From NCBI GenBank assembly GCA_028825365.1, contig JAPKAF010000011.1, positions 1 to 36,654 on the forward strand: a stretch of DNA of 36,654 nt, given 5' to 3'. Source of the stretch: Flavobacteriaceae bacterium (GTDB lineage Bacteria; Bacteroidota; Bacteroidia; Flavobacteriales; Flavobacteriaceae). The notes below the pieces were generated by a model. It searched no databases, was not told the DNA's origin, and saw nothing but the letters and a program-made list of their open reading frames with translations. Within the stretch, counting starts at the first letter, position 1, and each line of letters starts with the position of its first letter. Shown in pieces: positions 1 to 8,845 of this stretch. A program made the position numbers and the translations under genes.

Positions 1-2
1 AC

Positions 3-722
3 TTTACTTCAGGGTATCAAAATGTCGCTGGTGATACCAGTGCAGATGTTGGAACCGCTGGAAGTGCTACGGCTTTAGGAACACTAACTACGGCGTCAGG
101 AAGAAGCTCCTTTACTTCAAATAAAAATACTACAGCTAGCAATCAAGCCTCTGCTGCGTTAGGTATATCAACCACTGCAGATAATTTTGGAATGCTTGCT
201 ATTGGGGTAAATAATAGTGCTGGACTTGGAGACACCTCAATTGATGCTAATGATTATGGAGGTTATTATTTTGCTGATGGAGAATATACAGGCTCGAATC
301 CGGGGGTAGCTTTTGTTATTGGAAATGGAGATATTGACTCCTCAAGTGGTCTTGCTGGTGCAAATTCGTCTAACGCATTCATAGTTAACTACGACGGGTC
401 CGCTACTCTCTCTGGAGATTTAACAATTAATTCTGATGCAAGATTAAAGTCGAACATAATTACTCTAGGAAGTACATTATCTAAACTTCTTTTAATTGAT
501 GGAAAAAGCTACACAATGAAGACGAATGAATCCATTGTTAAAATTGGACTATTGGCTCAAGAAGTACAAAAAGTATTTCCTGAACTAGTCAAACAAGCTA
601 ATGACACTAAAGGAACATTGTCTGTAAATTATCAAGGAATGATTCCTGTTTTACTTAATGCAATAAAAGAGCAGCAAGCTCAAATTGACATTCTTAAAAA
701 GTTAATTAAAAAAAGTAAATGA
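3..722 (+). CDS. YadA-head-like repeat protein with C-terminal peptidase S74 (intramolecular chaperone) domain, 5'-truncated by window edge
   Basis: Frame open from base 3 with no stop; A/G/S/T-rich repeats (TASGRSS, TASNQASAALGISTTADN) typical of trimeric adhesin heads; NSDARLKSNI start of S74 domain and C-terminal coiled coil (LLNAIKEQQAQIDILKKLIKK). Confidence 0.8.
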   Translation, partial: FTSGYQNVAGDTSADVGTAGSATALGTLTTASGRSSFTSNKNTTASNQASAALGISTTADNFGMLAIGVNNSAGLGDTSIDANDYGGYYFADGEYTGSNPGVAFVIGNGDIDSSSGLAGANSSNAFIVNYDGSATLSGDLTINSDARLKSNIITLGSTLSKLLLIDGKSYTMKTNESIVKIGLLAQEVQKVFPELVKQANDTKGTLSVNYQGMIPVLLNAIKEQQAQIDILKKLIKKSK

Positions 723-2941
723 GATCTTTAATATCCCTGGTTTGCTTTATTTGTTTCAACTTTACTATTAGCTCTCAAGACCTAATAAATGTTAATAATT
801 CTAAACACTTTAATTTAGCCTTAGATTTTGAAACTCGGGCAACAGCTTTGGTTAATCAAATGTCTCTGGAAGAAAAAATCTCTCAATTAGGTAATAATGC
901 TCCTGCTATTCCAAGACTAGGAGTGTTAGAATATAACTGGTGGAATGAATGTTTACACGGGGTTGCTAGAGCTGGAACTGCAACTGTTTTTCCTCAAGCA
1001 ATTGGGATGGCTGCAACATTTAATCCTAGTCTTATAAATGACGTTGCGGTAGTTATTAGTGACGAAGCTCGAGCAAAACATCATAAGGCTATTAGAAATA
1101 AAGATTACAGCCAGTACAAAGGTCTTACGTTTTGGTCTCCAAATATTAATATTTTTAGAGATCCTAGATGGGGACGAGGACATGAAACTTATGGTGAAGA
1201 CCCCTACTTAACTGGGCAAATTGGAACTCAATTTGTTAAAGGACTTCAGGGAAATGATTCTAAATACATGAAATTAATAGCTACTGCTAAACATTTTGCA
1301 GTACATAGTGGGCCAGAATCCGAAAGACATTTTTTTAATGTTAATGTAAATGATAGAGATCTTTGGGAGACCTACTTACCTGCATTTAAAGACTTAATCG
1401 TAGACGCCAAGGCATATTCTGTTATGGGGGCTTATAACAGGGTAAATGGGGAGTCGGCTAGTGCTAGTAAATACTTATTACAAGATATTCTTCGTGATAA
1501 ATGGGGTTTTAAAGGATATGTTGTTTCGGATTGTGGGGCAATCAATGATATTCATGCAAATCATAAAATAGTAAAAACCCCTGCCGAATCTGCAGCACTA
1601 GGAGTAATAAATGGTTGTGATTTAAATTGTGGTGGTATCTACCAAAACAACCTAAGTAATTCAGTAAAACTAGGTTTAATTAATGAAAATGAAATTGATA
1701 CTGCGGTATATAGATTGTTTCTTGCAAGAATGAAGTTAGGAATGTTTGATCCTGCTAAAATTGTTTCTTATGCGCAAATTCCTTTTGACATTAATAACAG
1801 TAAAAAACATGATCAACTATCTTTAAAAACTGCTCTAAATTCAATGACCCTTTTAAAAAATGAAGGAGCTCTGCCAATTAATATAAATGTTATCAAGAAA
1901 ATAGCAGTTGTTGGGCCTAACGCGGATAATATTAACGCTTTGCTAGGGAATTATCATGGTACTCCTTCAAATCCAATTACATTAATAAATGGCTTAAATA
2001 GTTATGTTGGAAAAAGACCTGAAATAACTTACTCTAAAGGGGTAGATTTAGTAAAGAATGGAGTTGAAAGTTTAAACATGTTAGATGATTCAGTTCTAGA
2101 TGATGTTAAAAAAGCTGACTTGGCAATTTTTGTGGGTGGATTGGATGCTACTTGGGAAGGCGAAGAAATGCCTGGAGGAATTAATGTTAATGGGTTTTAT
2201 AATGGAGACAGAACAAAAATAGAATTGCCAGAAATTCAACAAGAAGCAATTAGAAGTATGATAAAAACTGGCACTCCTGTAGTTCTGGTTTTAATGGCTG
2301 GTAGCTCAATTGCGTTAAATGGATTAGAAAAAGAATTAGAAGCAATTTTAATGGCCTGGTATCCTGGGCAAAGAGGTGGTGATGCTATAGCTAGTGTATT
2401 ATTTGGGGATTATAATCCTGGCGGGAAATTACCTGTGACTTTTTATAGTTCAACTTCTGAACTCCCTGATTTTAAAGATTACAATATGCGGGCAGGCAAA
2501 GGATTCACTTACAGGTATTACAATGGAGTGGCGCTTTACCCATTTGGTCACGGATTAAGTTATTCAGATTTTGAGTATTCTAAGCTAAAAATTAATAAGC
2601 GTTCAATTGACGAAACAGAGACCTTTAAAATTTCATTTATGGTTAAAAACATCGGAGAATTTGATGGTGACGAAGTTGTTCAAGTCTATATAAAAGATCT
2701 TGAGTCAGACATACATATGCCGATTAAACAATTGAGAGAGTTTAAGCGTGTGGCAATAAATAAAAGCAATAAAATGTTGGTAGAATTTGAGTTCAGTGCG
2801 ATTGAAGATTTACGCTATTACAATCCTTTGGAACAAAAATACATGGTAGAACAAGGAGCGTTTGAAATTCAAATAGGCTCATCTAGTCAAGATATTCGTT
2901 TAAAAGGAATAATTAATGTTAAGCCTACTCTAAATAAATGA
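719..2941 (+). CDS. Glycoside hydrolase family 3 (beta-xylosidase/beta-glucosidase-like), secreted
   Basis: WWNECLHGVARAG, GRGHETYGEDPYL, KHFAVHSGPE, nucleophile motif GYVVSDCGAI, C-terminal Fn3-like domain; N-terminal signal peptide. Confidence 0.93.
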   Translation: MRSLISLVCFICFNFTISSQDLINVNNSKHFNLALDFETRATALVNQMSLEEKISQLGNNAPAIPRLGVLEYNWWNECLHGVARAGTATVFPQAIGMAATFNPSLINDVAVVISDEARAKHHKAIRNKDYSQYKGLTFWSPNINIFRDPRWGRGHETYGEDPYLTGQIGTQFVKGLQGNDSKYMKLIATAKHFAVHSGPESERHFFNVNVNDRDLWETYLPAFKDLIVDAKAYSVMGAYNRVNGESASASKYLLQDILRDKWGFKGYVVSDCGAINDIHANHKIVKTPAESAALGVINGCDLNCGGIYQNNLSNSVKLGLINENEIDTAVYRLFLARMKLGMFDPAKIVSYAQIPFDINNSKKHDQLSLKTALNSMTLLKNEGALPININVIKKIAVVGPNADNINALLGNYHGTPSNPITLINGLNSYVGKRPEITYSKGVDLVKNGVESLNMLDDSVLDDVKKADLAIFVGGLDATWEGEEMPGGINVNGFYNGDRTKIELPEIQQEAIRSMIKTGTPVVLVLMAGSSIALNGLEKELEAILMAWYPGQRGGDAIASVLFGDYNPGGKLPVTFYSSTSELPDFKDYNMRAGKGFTYRYYNGVALYPFGHGLSYSDFEYSKLKINKRSIDETETFKISFMVKNIGEFDGDEVVQVYIKDLESDIHMPIKQLREFKRVAINKSNKMLVEFEFSAIEDLRYYNPLEQKYMVEQGAFEIQIGSSSQDIRLKGIINVKPTLNK

Positions 2942-5139
2942 TAGTCAATTATATGATATCGATCTCAAAAAAGAGCTTAATAAAAATACTTATTTTAAGT
3001 GTTTTTATTTTGTGTATTACAAGCTTAAAAGCGCAAAGCTTAAATGAAATAGATAAAGCAATTACTATTAAAATAGATAGTATTATAACCCTTTTAACTG
3101 TTGAAGAAAAAATAGCAATGTGCCATGCACAGTCCAAATTTAGTTCTACTGGAGTCCCAAGATTGGGGGTTCCAGAATTATGGATGTCTGATGGGCCACA
3201 TGGGATTCGTGCAGAAATGAATTGGGATAATTGGAACTATGCTAATTGGACAAACGATTACATCACTGCCTTTCCAGCCTTAACCTGTTTAGCAGCCACA
3301 TTTAATCCGGCTTTATCCAAAGATTATGGGGTAAGTTTAGGGGAGGAGGCTAGATACAGAAAAAAAGATGTCTTACTTGGTCCAGGAGTTAACATATACC
3401 GAACTCCTTTAAATGGTAGAAACTTTGAATACATGGGTGAAGATCCGTTTTTAGCATCAACTATGGTTGTGCCTTACATTCATGGAGTTCAACAAAGCGG
3501 GGTTGCAACATGCGTGAAGCATTATGCGCTTAATAATCAAGAACATTCACGGGGTCATATAAATGTTGAGGTTAGTGATAGAGCTTTACATGAGATTTAT
3601 TTACCAGCCTTCAAGGCTGCAATAATAGATGGAGAGTCTTGGTCTATAATGGGTGCGTACAACAAGTTTAGGGGGGAACATTGTTGTCATAATCAAATTT
3701 TACTAAATGATATTTTAAAGGATAAGTGGCGATTTGATGGAGTAGTGATTTCAGATTGGGGAGGAACTCATGATACAGATCAATCTATTTATAATGGATT
3801 AGATATTGAGATGGGGACTCCATCAAATAATAATATCTCAAAAAGATTTCCTTATAATAATAATTTTTTAGGACAGTCTTTTTTAGATAAAATAATTTCT
3901 GGACAGGTTAAAGAGTCTATTCTAGATGATAAAGTAAAGAGGATACTAAGACTAATGTATAGGACGTCTTTAAATAAAGACCGTCCTTTTGGGAGTATCA
4001 ATAATAAGGCACATTCAAACACAGCTTACAAAGTTGCAACAGAAGGAATCGTTTTGTTAAAAAATAAGAATACTCTTTTGCCAATTGATAATTCGTCAGA
4101 TTTAACAATAGCAGTTATTGGAGAAAATGCAACAAAATCAATGACCACTGGAGGTGGTTCTTCAGAATTAAAAGCGGCTAATGAAGTATCTCCTCTTAAG
4201 GGCTTACGCAAAAGGTTTAAAAATGCAAACATTATATATTCTTTAGGATACAGCTCAGAAAATAAGACTAAAAAAGATAAACTAAACTTAAAAAAAGAAG
4301 CAATATCAATAGCAAAAACAGCCGACGTAGTTTTCTTTATTGGTGGCTTAAATAAAAACAATTCTCAAGATTCTGAAGGAGCAGACAGACAGCATTATAA
4401 TCTTCCTTACAATCAGGATGAGTTAATAGAGTCCATCGCTAAGGTTAACAAAAATACAGTAGTCGTTTTAATTAGCGGAAATGCAGTTAGCATGCCTTGG
4501 AGAAATAAAGTAATGTCGATAGTTCAGTCTTGGTATCTTGGCAGCGAAGCTGGAAATGCAATAGCATCAGTTTTAAATGGAGAGGTTAATCCTTCTGGAA
4601 AACTACCTTTTTCATTCCCTAAAAAACTCTCTGATAATGCTGCCCATTTTTACGGAAAATTATCTTACCCTGGCAATGGTGAAACTCAATACTATAAAGA
4701 AGATATTTTAGTAGGGTATCGATGGCACGATACAAAAAGCATAAAACCAGAATTTGCATTTGGATATGGCATGACGTACACCTCTTTTAAATTATCGAAT
4801 ATAATTTCTGACAAAAAGACTTACAATTCAGTAGGTACTATTAAAATAAGTTGCAAAGTAAAAAATACTGGTGATGTTACAGGAAAGGAAGTCATTCAAG
4901 TCTACGTGGGGAAAAAAAATTCAAAAGTAAAAAGAGCACTCAAGGAGTTAAAGGGATTTAAAAAGATTTCAATATTAAAAGGAGGCCTTGAAAAAATTGA
5001 AATTAAAATTGCTGTAGATAAACTTGCTTTTTATGATGAGAAAATTTCTGACTGGAATGTTGAAAAAGGAGATTATATCATTTATGTAGGCAATTCATCA
5101 GATAATATTTCAAAACAGATTCCAATAACAATTATATAA
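2938..5139 (+). CDS. Glycoside hydrolase family 3 (beta-glucosidase-like), secreted
   Basis: MSDGPHGIR, NGRNFEYMGEDPFL, CVKHYALNNQE, GVVISDWGGTHDT nucleophile motif, Fn3-like C-terminus, signal peptide. Start may instead be the ATG at 2953. Confidence 0.93.
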   Translation: MIVNYMISISKKSLIKILILSVFILCITSLKAQSLNEIDKAITIKIDSIITLLTVEEKIAMCHAQSKFSSTGVPRLGVPELWMSDGPHGIRAEMNWDNWNYANWTNDYITAFPALTCLAATFNPALSKDYGVSLGEEARYRKKDVLLGPGVNIYRTPLNGRNFEYMGEDPFLASTMVVPYIHGVQQSGVATCVKHYALNNQEHSRGHINVEVSDRALHEIYLPAFKAAIIDGESWSIMGAYNKFRGEHCCHNQILLNDILKDKWRFDGVVISDWGGTHDTDQSIYNGLDIEMGTPSNNNISKRFPYNNNFLGQSFLDKIISGQVKESILDDKVKRILRLMYRTSLNKDRPFGSINNKAHSNTAYKVATEGIVLLKNKNTLLPIDNSSDLTIAVIGENATKSMTTGGGSSELKAANEVSPLKGLRKRFKNANIIYSLGYSSENKTKKDKLNLKKEAISIAKTADVVFFIGGLNKNNSQDSEGADRQHYNLPYNQDELIESIAKVNKNTVVVLISGNAVSMPWRNKVMSIVQSWYLGSEAGNAIASVLNGEVNPSGKLPFSFPKKLSDNAAHFYGKLSYPGNGETQYYKEDILVGYRWHDTKSIKPEFAFGYGMTYTSFKLSNIISDKKTYNSVGTIKISCKVKNTGDVTGKEVIQVYVGKKNSKVKRALKELKGFKKISILKGGLEKIEIKIAVDKLAFYDEKISDWNVEKGDYIIYVGNSSDNISKQIPITII

Positions 5140-5141
5140 AC

Positions 5142-5161
5142 TGATTTTTGATCTAAAATCA
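5142..5161. terminator. Possible bidirectional hairpin between convergent genes
   Basis: TGATTTT-tgatct-AAAATCA inverted repeat between convergent GH3 and DUF4920 genes, overlapping the DUF4920 stop codon; AT-rich and weak. Confidence 0.4.
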
Positions 5162-5614
5162 ATTTATAATAACTCCATCTGCTAAGAAAGATATTTGGTA
5201 TTCTGGTTGGGTGATTTTTTCAATTTCTTGAAGTGGTTTACCAGCATCCTCTGCATAATGCCTCAAAAGCTCAACACTAATAGTATCATGTTTTGCCTGC
5301 CCCTGCATGATAACTCTTTTATTTTCAGCTCCAGATTTAGGAACAAAAAATCCATAGTCTTTAAACCTGACTAGAATAGTATCTTGGTCTACTTTAACAT
5401 TCATCCAGCATCCTTTTTTAGGGCATGTTGACAAAATAGTACCCTCTATTTTAGTTTCAACATTAACTTGATTTTCAACTAAATTTTTAACTTTGTTAAA
5501 GTCAATAATATTGTTAATTGATATTTTATCTCCGTAAAAATTTAATTCCCTAGGTTGATTTTCATTGCAAGAAAAAAAAGAAAGTATGGTTATATAGATT
5601 ATTAATTTGTTCAT
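5159..5614 (-). CDS. DUF4920 domain-containing lipoprotein
   Basis: CPKKGCWMNVKVDQDTILVRFKDYGFFVP pattern; lipobox-like FFSC near N-terminus. Confidence 0.8.
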   Translation of the reverse strand: MNKLIIYITILSFFSCNENQPRELNFYGDKISINNIIDFNKVKNLVENQVNVETKIEGTILSTCPKKGCWMNVKVDQDTILVRFKDYGFFVPKSGAENKRVIMQGQAKHDTISVELLRHYAEDAGKPLQEIEKITQPEYQISFLADGVIIN

Positions 5615-5637
5615 TTGAAATATATTTATTTGATGTT

Positions 5638-5645
5638 CAAAGATA
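5638..5645 (-). promoter_or_regulatory. Candidate -7 element (TATCTTTG) for the DUF4920 gene
   Basis: Exact match to Bacteroidetes TAnnTTTG on minus strand upstream of start at 5614; no convincing -33 TTG at ideal spacing. Confidence 0.45.
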
Positions 5646-5686
5646 ATTAAACTAAATTTATACTGTAATTCAATAAAACTAAAAAG

Positions 5687-7822
5687 ATGAAACTTAAGTC
5701 ACCCCTAAATCCATTAACAATAATTTGTGGCATTTTATTAATAACTATTTTTTCATGTAATACAAACCCTATGCTAGAAAAGTGGTCCAACAGTGATGCC
5801 AGTTATGGGGGAGTTCCTGCCTTTGATAAAATGAACCCAAATGATGTAAAAGAGGCTATGTTAAAAGGAATGGAATTAAGCCTTAGAGATTATAACACAA
5901 TTGCTAATAATTTAGAGGATCCTACATTTGAAAATACCATTGAAGAAATGGAGAGATCTGGAAAGCTTTTAGATGATGTTTATTCTTATTATGGAATTTT
6001 ATCGAGCAATATGTCAAGCCCTGAGTTTAGAACAATTCAAGGAGATTTAGCTCCAAAACTTTCTGAATACTCGTCTAAAATTAGCCAAAACGAAAAATTA
6101 TTTAAAAGAATAAAAACTGTTTATGACAATTCATTGTTACAACCACTAAAGAGCGATCAACAAAGGGTTTTGGATCTAACTTATAAAAGTTTTGCAATGA
6201 GTGGAGCAGCACTAGATGCAGATAAAAAACAACGATATGCAGAAATTAATCTAGAGCTTTCTAGTTTATATAATGACTTTTCTAACAATGTTTTACACGA
6301 TGAAGAAAACTATGTTACCTATTTAGATGAAACACAACTTGGTGGTTTGTCCGATGGATTTATAAAGTCTGCAAGTAATATAGCTAAAGACAAAGGTTTT
6401 GAAGATAAATATGCAATTACAAATACTCGATCTTCTATGGACCCATTGTTAACTTATTCAACAAATAGAAAAATAAGAGAAGTTGTATGGAAAAACTATT
6501 ATTCAAGAGGGGATAACGGAGATGAGTTTGATAATAATAAAATTATTGCTCAAATATTACGATTAAGAAAAGAACGAGTTAGTTTATTAGGGCATGATAA
6601 TTATGCTCAGTGGAGACTTCAAGACAGAATGGCTAAAACTCCAGAAAATGCAATGGAACTGATGGAAGCGGTATGGCCTGCAGCGATTGCTAGAGTTGAT
6701 GAAGAAGTTGCTGATATGCAAAAAGTTGCTGATGATACCAGTAGCGAGAAAATAACGATAGAACCTTGGGATTATAGGTTTTACTCTGAAAAAGTTAGAA
6801 AAATAAAATATGATTTAGATTCTGATGAAGTGAAACAATATTTACAACTAGATAAATTAACAGATGCTATGTTTTATGTAGCAGGAGAATTATTTAACTT
6901 TAAGTTTACTGCTTTAGAGAAAGGTAAAGTCCCTGTCTTTCATGAAGATGTAAATGTTTGGGAAGTTGAGGACATAACAAGTGGAGAGCATATCGGCTTA
7001 TGGTATTTAGATCCTTACGCTAGACAAGGTAAAAGATCTGGAGCTTGGGCTACAACTTATAGAAGTCACACAACAATGGATGGGAAAACAAATGTATTAG
7101 CCTCTAATAATTCTAATTTTGTAAAACCAGCTCCAGGAGAAGCATTATTAGTTTCTTGGGATGACGCTACAACTTTCTTCCATGAATTTGGCCACGCATT
7201 ACACTTTTTCTCTTCAAATGTAAAATACCCAACTTTAAATGGTGGAGTAAGAGATTATACTGAGTTTCAGTCTCAACTACTAGAAAGATGGCTTTCAACT
7301 GATAGAGTTATAAATCAATTTTTAGTGCATAATAATACTGGCGAACCAATGCCTAAAGAATTAGTAGCTAAAATTAAAAAAGCTTCCACTTTTAACCAAG
7401 GTTTTGGTACGACTGAATATTTAGCTTCAGCTATTATGGACATGAAATTTCATTTAGCGGATCCTGAAAATATTGATGTTGACAAATTTGAAAGAGAAAC
7501 TTTAGCTGATCTTAAAATGCCTTCAGAGCTTCCAATGAGACATAGAACACCACATTTTGGGCATGTTTTCTCTGGTGAAGGATATGCAACTGCTTATTAC
7601 GGTTATATGTGGGCAGATGTATTAACTGCAGATGCATCAGAAGCATTTGCTGAAGCTCCAGGAGGATTTTATGACAAGGATGTTGCTAAAAAATTAGTAG
7701 ATTATCTTTTTGCTCCAAGAAATTCAATAGACCCTGCGGAAGCGTACCGACTATTTAGAGGAAGAGATGCTAAAATAGAAGCATTAATGAGAGATCGTGG
7801 ATTTCCTGTAATGAGTAACTAA
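5687..7822 (+). CDS. M3 family metallopeptidase (peptidyl-dipeptidase Dcp-like), lipoprotein
   Basis: HEFGHALH zinc motif and M3 C-terminal pattern (GYMWADVLTADASEAF); lipobox FSCN. Confidence 0.93.
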   Translation: MKLKSPLNPLTIICGILLITIFSCNTNPMLEKWSNSDASYGGVPAFDKMNPNDVKEAMLKGMELSLRDYNTIANNLEDPTFENTIEEMERSGKLLDDVYSYYGILSSNMSSPEFRTIQGDLAPKLSEYSSKISQNEKLFKRIKTVYDNSLLQPLKSDQQRVLDLTYKSFAMSGAALDADKKQRYAEINLELSSLYNDFSNNVLHDEENYVTYLDETQLGGLSDGFIKSASNIAKDKGFEDKYAITNTRSSMDPLLTYSTNRKIREVVWKNYYSRGDNGDEFDNNKIIAQILRLRKERVSLLGHDNYAQWRLQDRMAKTPENAMELMEAVWPAAIARVDEEVADMQKVADDTSSEKITIEPWDYRFYSEKVRKIKYDLDSDEVKQYLQLDKLTDAMFYVAGELFNFKFTALEKGKVPVFHEDVNVWEVEDITSGEHIGLWYLDPYARQGKRSGAWATTYRSHTTMDGKTNVLASNNSNFVKPAPGEALLVSWDDATTFFHEFGHALHFFSSNVKYPTLNGGVRDYTEFQSQLLERWLSTDRVINQFLVHNNTGEPMPKELVAKIKKASTFNQGFGTTEYLASAIMDMKFHLADPENIDVDKFERETLADLKMPSELPMRHRTPHFGHVFSGEGYATAYYGYMWADVLTADASEAFAEAPGGFYDKDVAKKLVDYLFAPRNSIDPAEAYRLFRGRDAKIEALMRDRGFPVMSN

Positions 7823-7824
7823 AA

Positions 7825-8085
7825 ATGGTAAACATAGAAATTATTGGTCTTATCGCTGCTGCTTTTACGACTTCCTCATTTTTACCTCAAGTAATTAAAA
7901 TTTGGAAAACCAAACAGACTAAAGACATTTCGACTACAATGTATATTGCAATGCTAATTGGAACTGGGTTTTGGCTCTATTATGGGCTGATTATTGGCAG
8001 CTTAGCAATTATAGCGGCAAATGTTGTCTCTGGTTTTCTGGTTTTGTTTGTACTTCTTTTTAAGTTTATCTATAAAACCGACTGA
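7825..8085 (+). CDS. SemiSWEET-type PQ-loop transporter
   Basis: 86 aa, three predicted TM helices, LPQVIKIWKTKQTKDIS PQ-loop motif. Confidence 0.88.
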   Translation: MVNIEIIGLIAAAFTTSSFLPQVIKIWKTKQTKDISTTMYIAMLIGTGFWLYYGLIIGSLAIIAANVVSGFLVLFVLLFKFIYKTD

Positions 8086-8156
8086 TATTTAAAGTATTTT
8101 TTTTAATAATACAAGTCAAAAGACTGTAAGTCATAGCCTTAGACAAATGTTATTCT

Positions 8157-8164
8157 TAAATTTG
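8157..8164 (+). promoter_or_regulatory. Candidate -7 element (TAAATTTG) for the DUF805 gene
   Basis: Exact TAnnTTTG match 23 bp before the ATG at 8187; no convincing -33. Confidence 0.4.
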
Positions 8165-8186
8165 TTTGTAACTTAAATCTAAAAAA

Positions 8187-8579
8187 ATGATTAAACATTA
8201 TTTAAACGTTATACAAAATAATTACGCAAACTTTTCTGGTAGAGCAAGAAGATCAGAATATTGGTACTTTACACTATTTTACACTATCATGCTTTTTCTA
8301 GCAATGTTTCTTGATAGTTTATTAGGGACTACTTTTAATATGGAAATGATGGGGCAAAGTGTAGATCTGGGGTATGGCTGGATATATGTTGCGGTTGGAA
8401 TATTGCATTTTGTACCTAGTCTTGCTGTTTGTGTTAGAAGACTGCATGATGTAGGAAAATCCGGATGGTTTTATTTAATAATTCTAATTCCAATAATTGG
8501 ATTCTTTTGGATTCTTTTTCTTTTTTGCAAAAATGGTAATGAAGGAGATAACAACTACGGGGCAGACCCAAAAGCTTAG
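8187..8579 (+). CDS. DUF805 family membrane protein
   Basis: NYANFSGRARRSEYWYF N-terminus, CVRRLHDVGKSGWF motif, GDNNYGADP C-terminus. Confidence 0.93.
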   Translation: MIKHYLNVIQNNYANFSGRARRSEYWYFTLFYTIMLFLAMFLDSLLGTTFNMEMMGQSVDLGYGWIYVAVGILHFVPSLAVCVRRLHDVGKSGWFYLIILIPIIGFFWILFLFCKNGNEGDNNYGADPKA

Positions 8580-8600
8580 TTTTTACCAAATTTATTGTAT

Positions 8601-8630
8601 AAAAAAACCATCTAATAGATGGTTTTTTTT
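8601..8630 (+). terminator. Rho-independent-type terminator after DUF805 gene
   Basis: aaaaaaACCATCT-aat-AGATGGTtttttttt hairpin with U-tract. Confidence 0.85.
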
Positions 8631-8646
8631 ATTCATATGAATCTAA

Positions 8647-8689
8647 AATAATTTAAGGGGTTGATGCTTTTATCAAATTTTAAATTATT
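8647..8689. repeat. Nested inverted repeat upstream of hmgA operon
   Basis: Outer perfect 10-bp arms AATAATTTAA (8647-8656)/TTAAATTATT (8680-8689) enclosing TTGAT (8661-8665)/ATCAA (8672-8676). Confidence 0.6.
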
Positions 8690-8787
8690 CTGTCAAAAAT
8701 CACAAATAATCTATTTATTTCCCTTTCCATTTTATATAATACATAGATTTAATAACTTAAATTTATGTAATCTGTAATTTTTATAAG

Positions 8788-8817
8788 TTTAAGCTAATTT
8801 CAAATTACTTATCTTTA
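8788..8817 (+). promoter_or_regulatory. Candidate hmgA-operon promoter with embedded palindrome
   Basis: -33-like TTT (8788-8790) and -7-like TATCTTTA (8810-8817), 19-bp spacer, each one mismatch from TTG/TAnnTTTG; spacer contains perfect palindrome TAATTTcAAATTA (8795-8807). Confidence 0.4.
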
Positions 8818-8845
8818 TTGAGCTAAATATTCATAACATCCTGTC

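Noticed and set aside
3-722. Prophage tail-fibre locus
   Set aside because: S74 domain alone is not diagnostic; neighbours are GH3 enzymes and no phage structural or lysis genes are visible, although the upstream region is outside the window.
4026-4361. Antisense ORF inside the second GH3 gene
   Set aside because: Shadow ORF opposite a strongly supported CDS; low-complexity F/L/S-rich translation.
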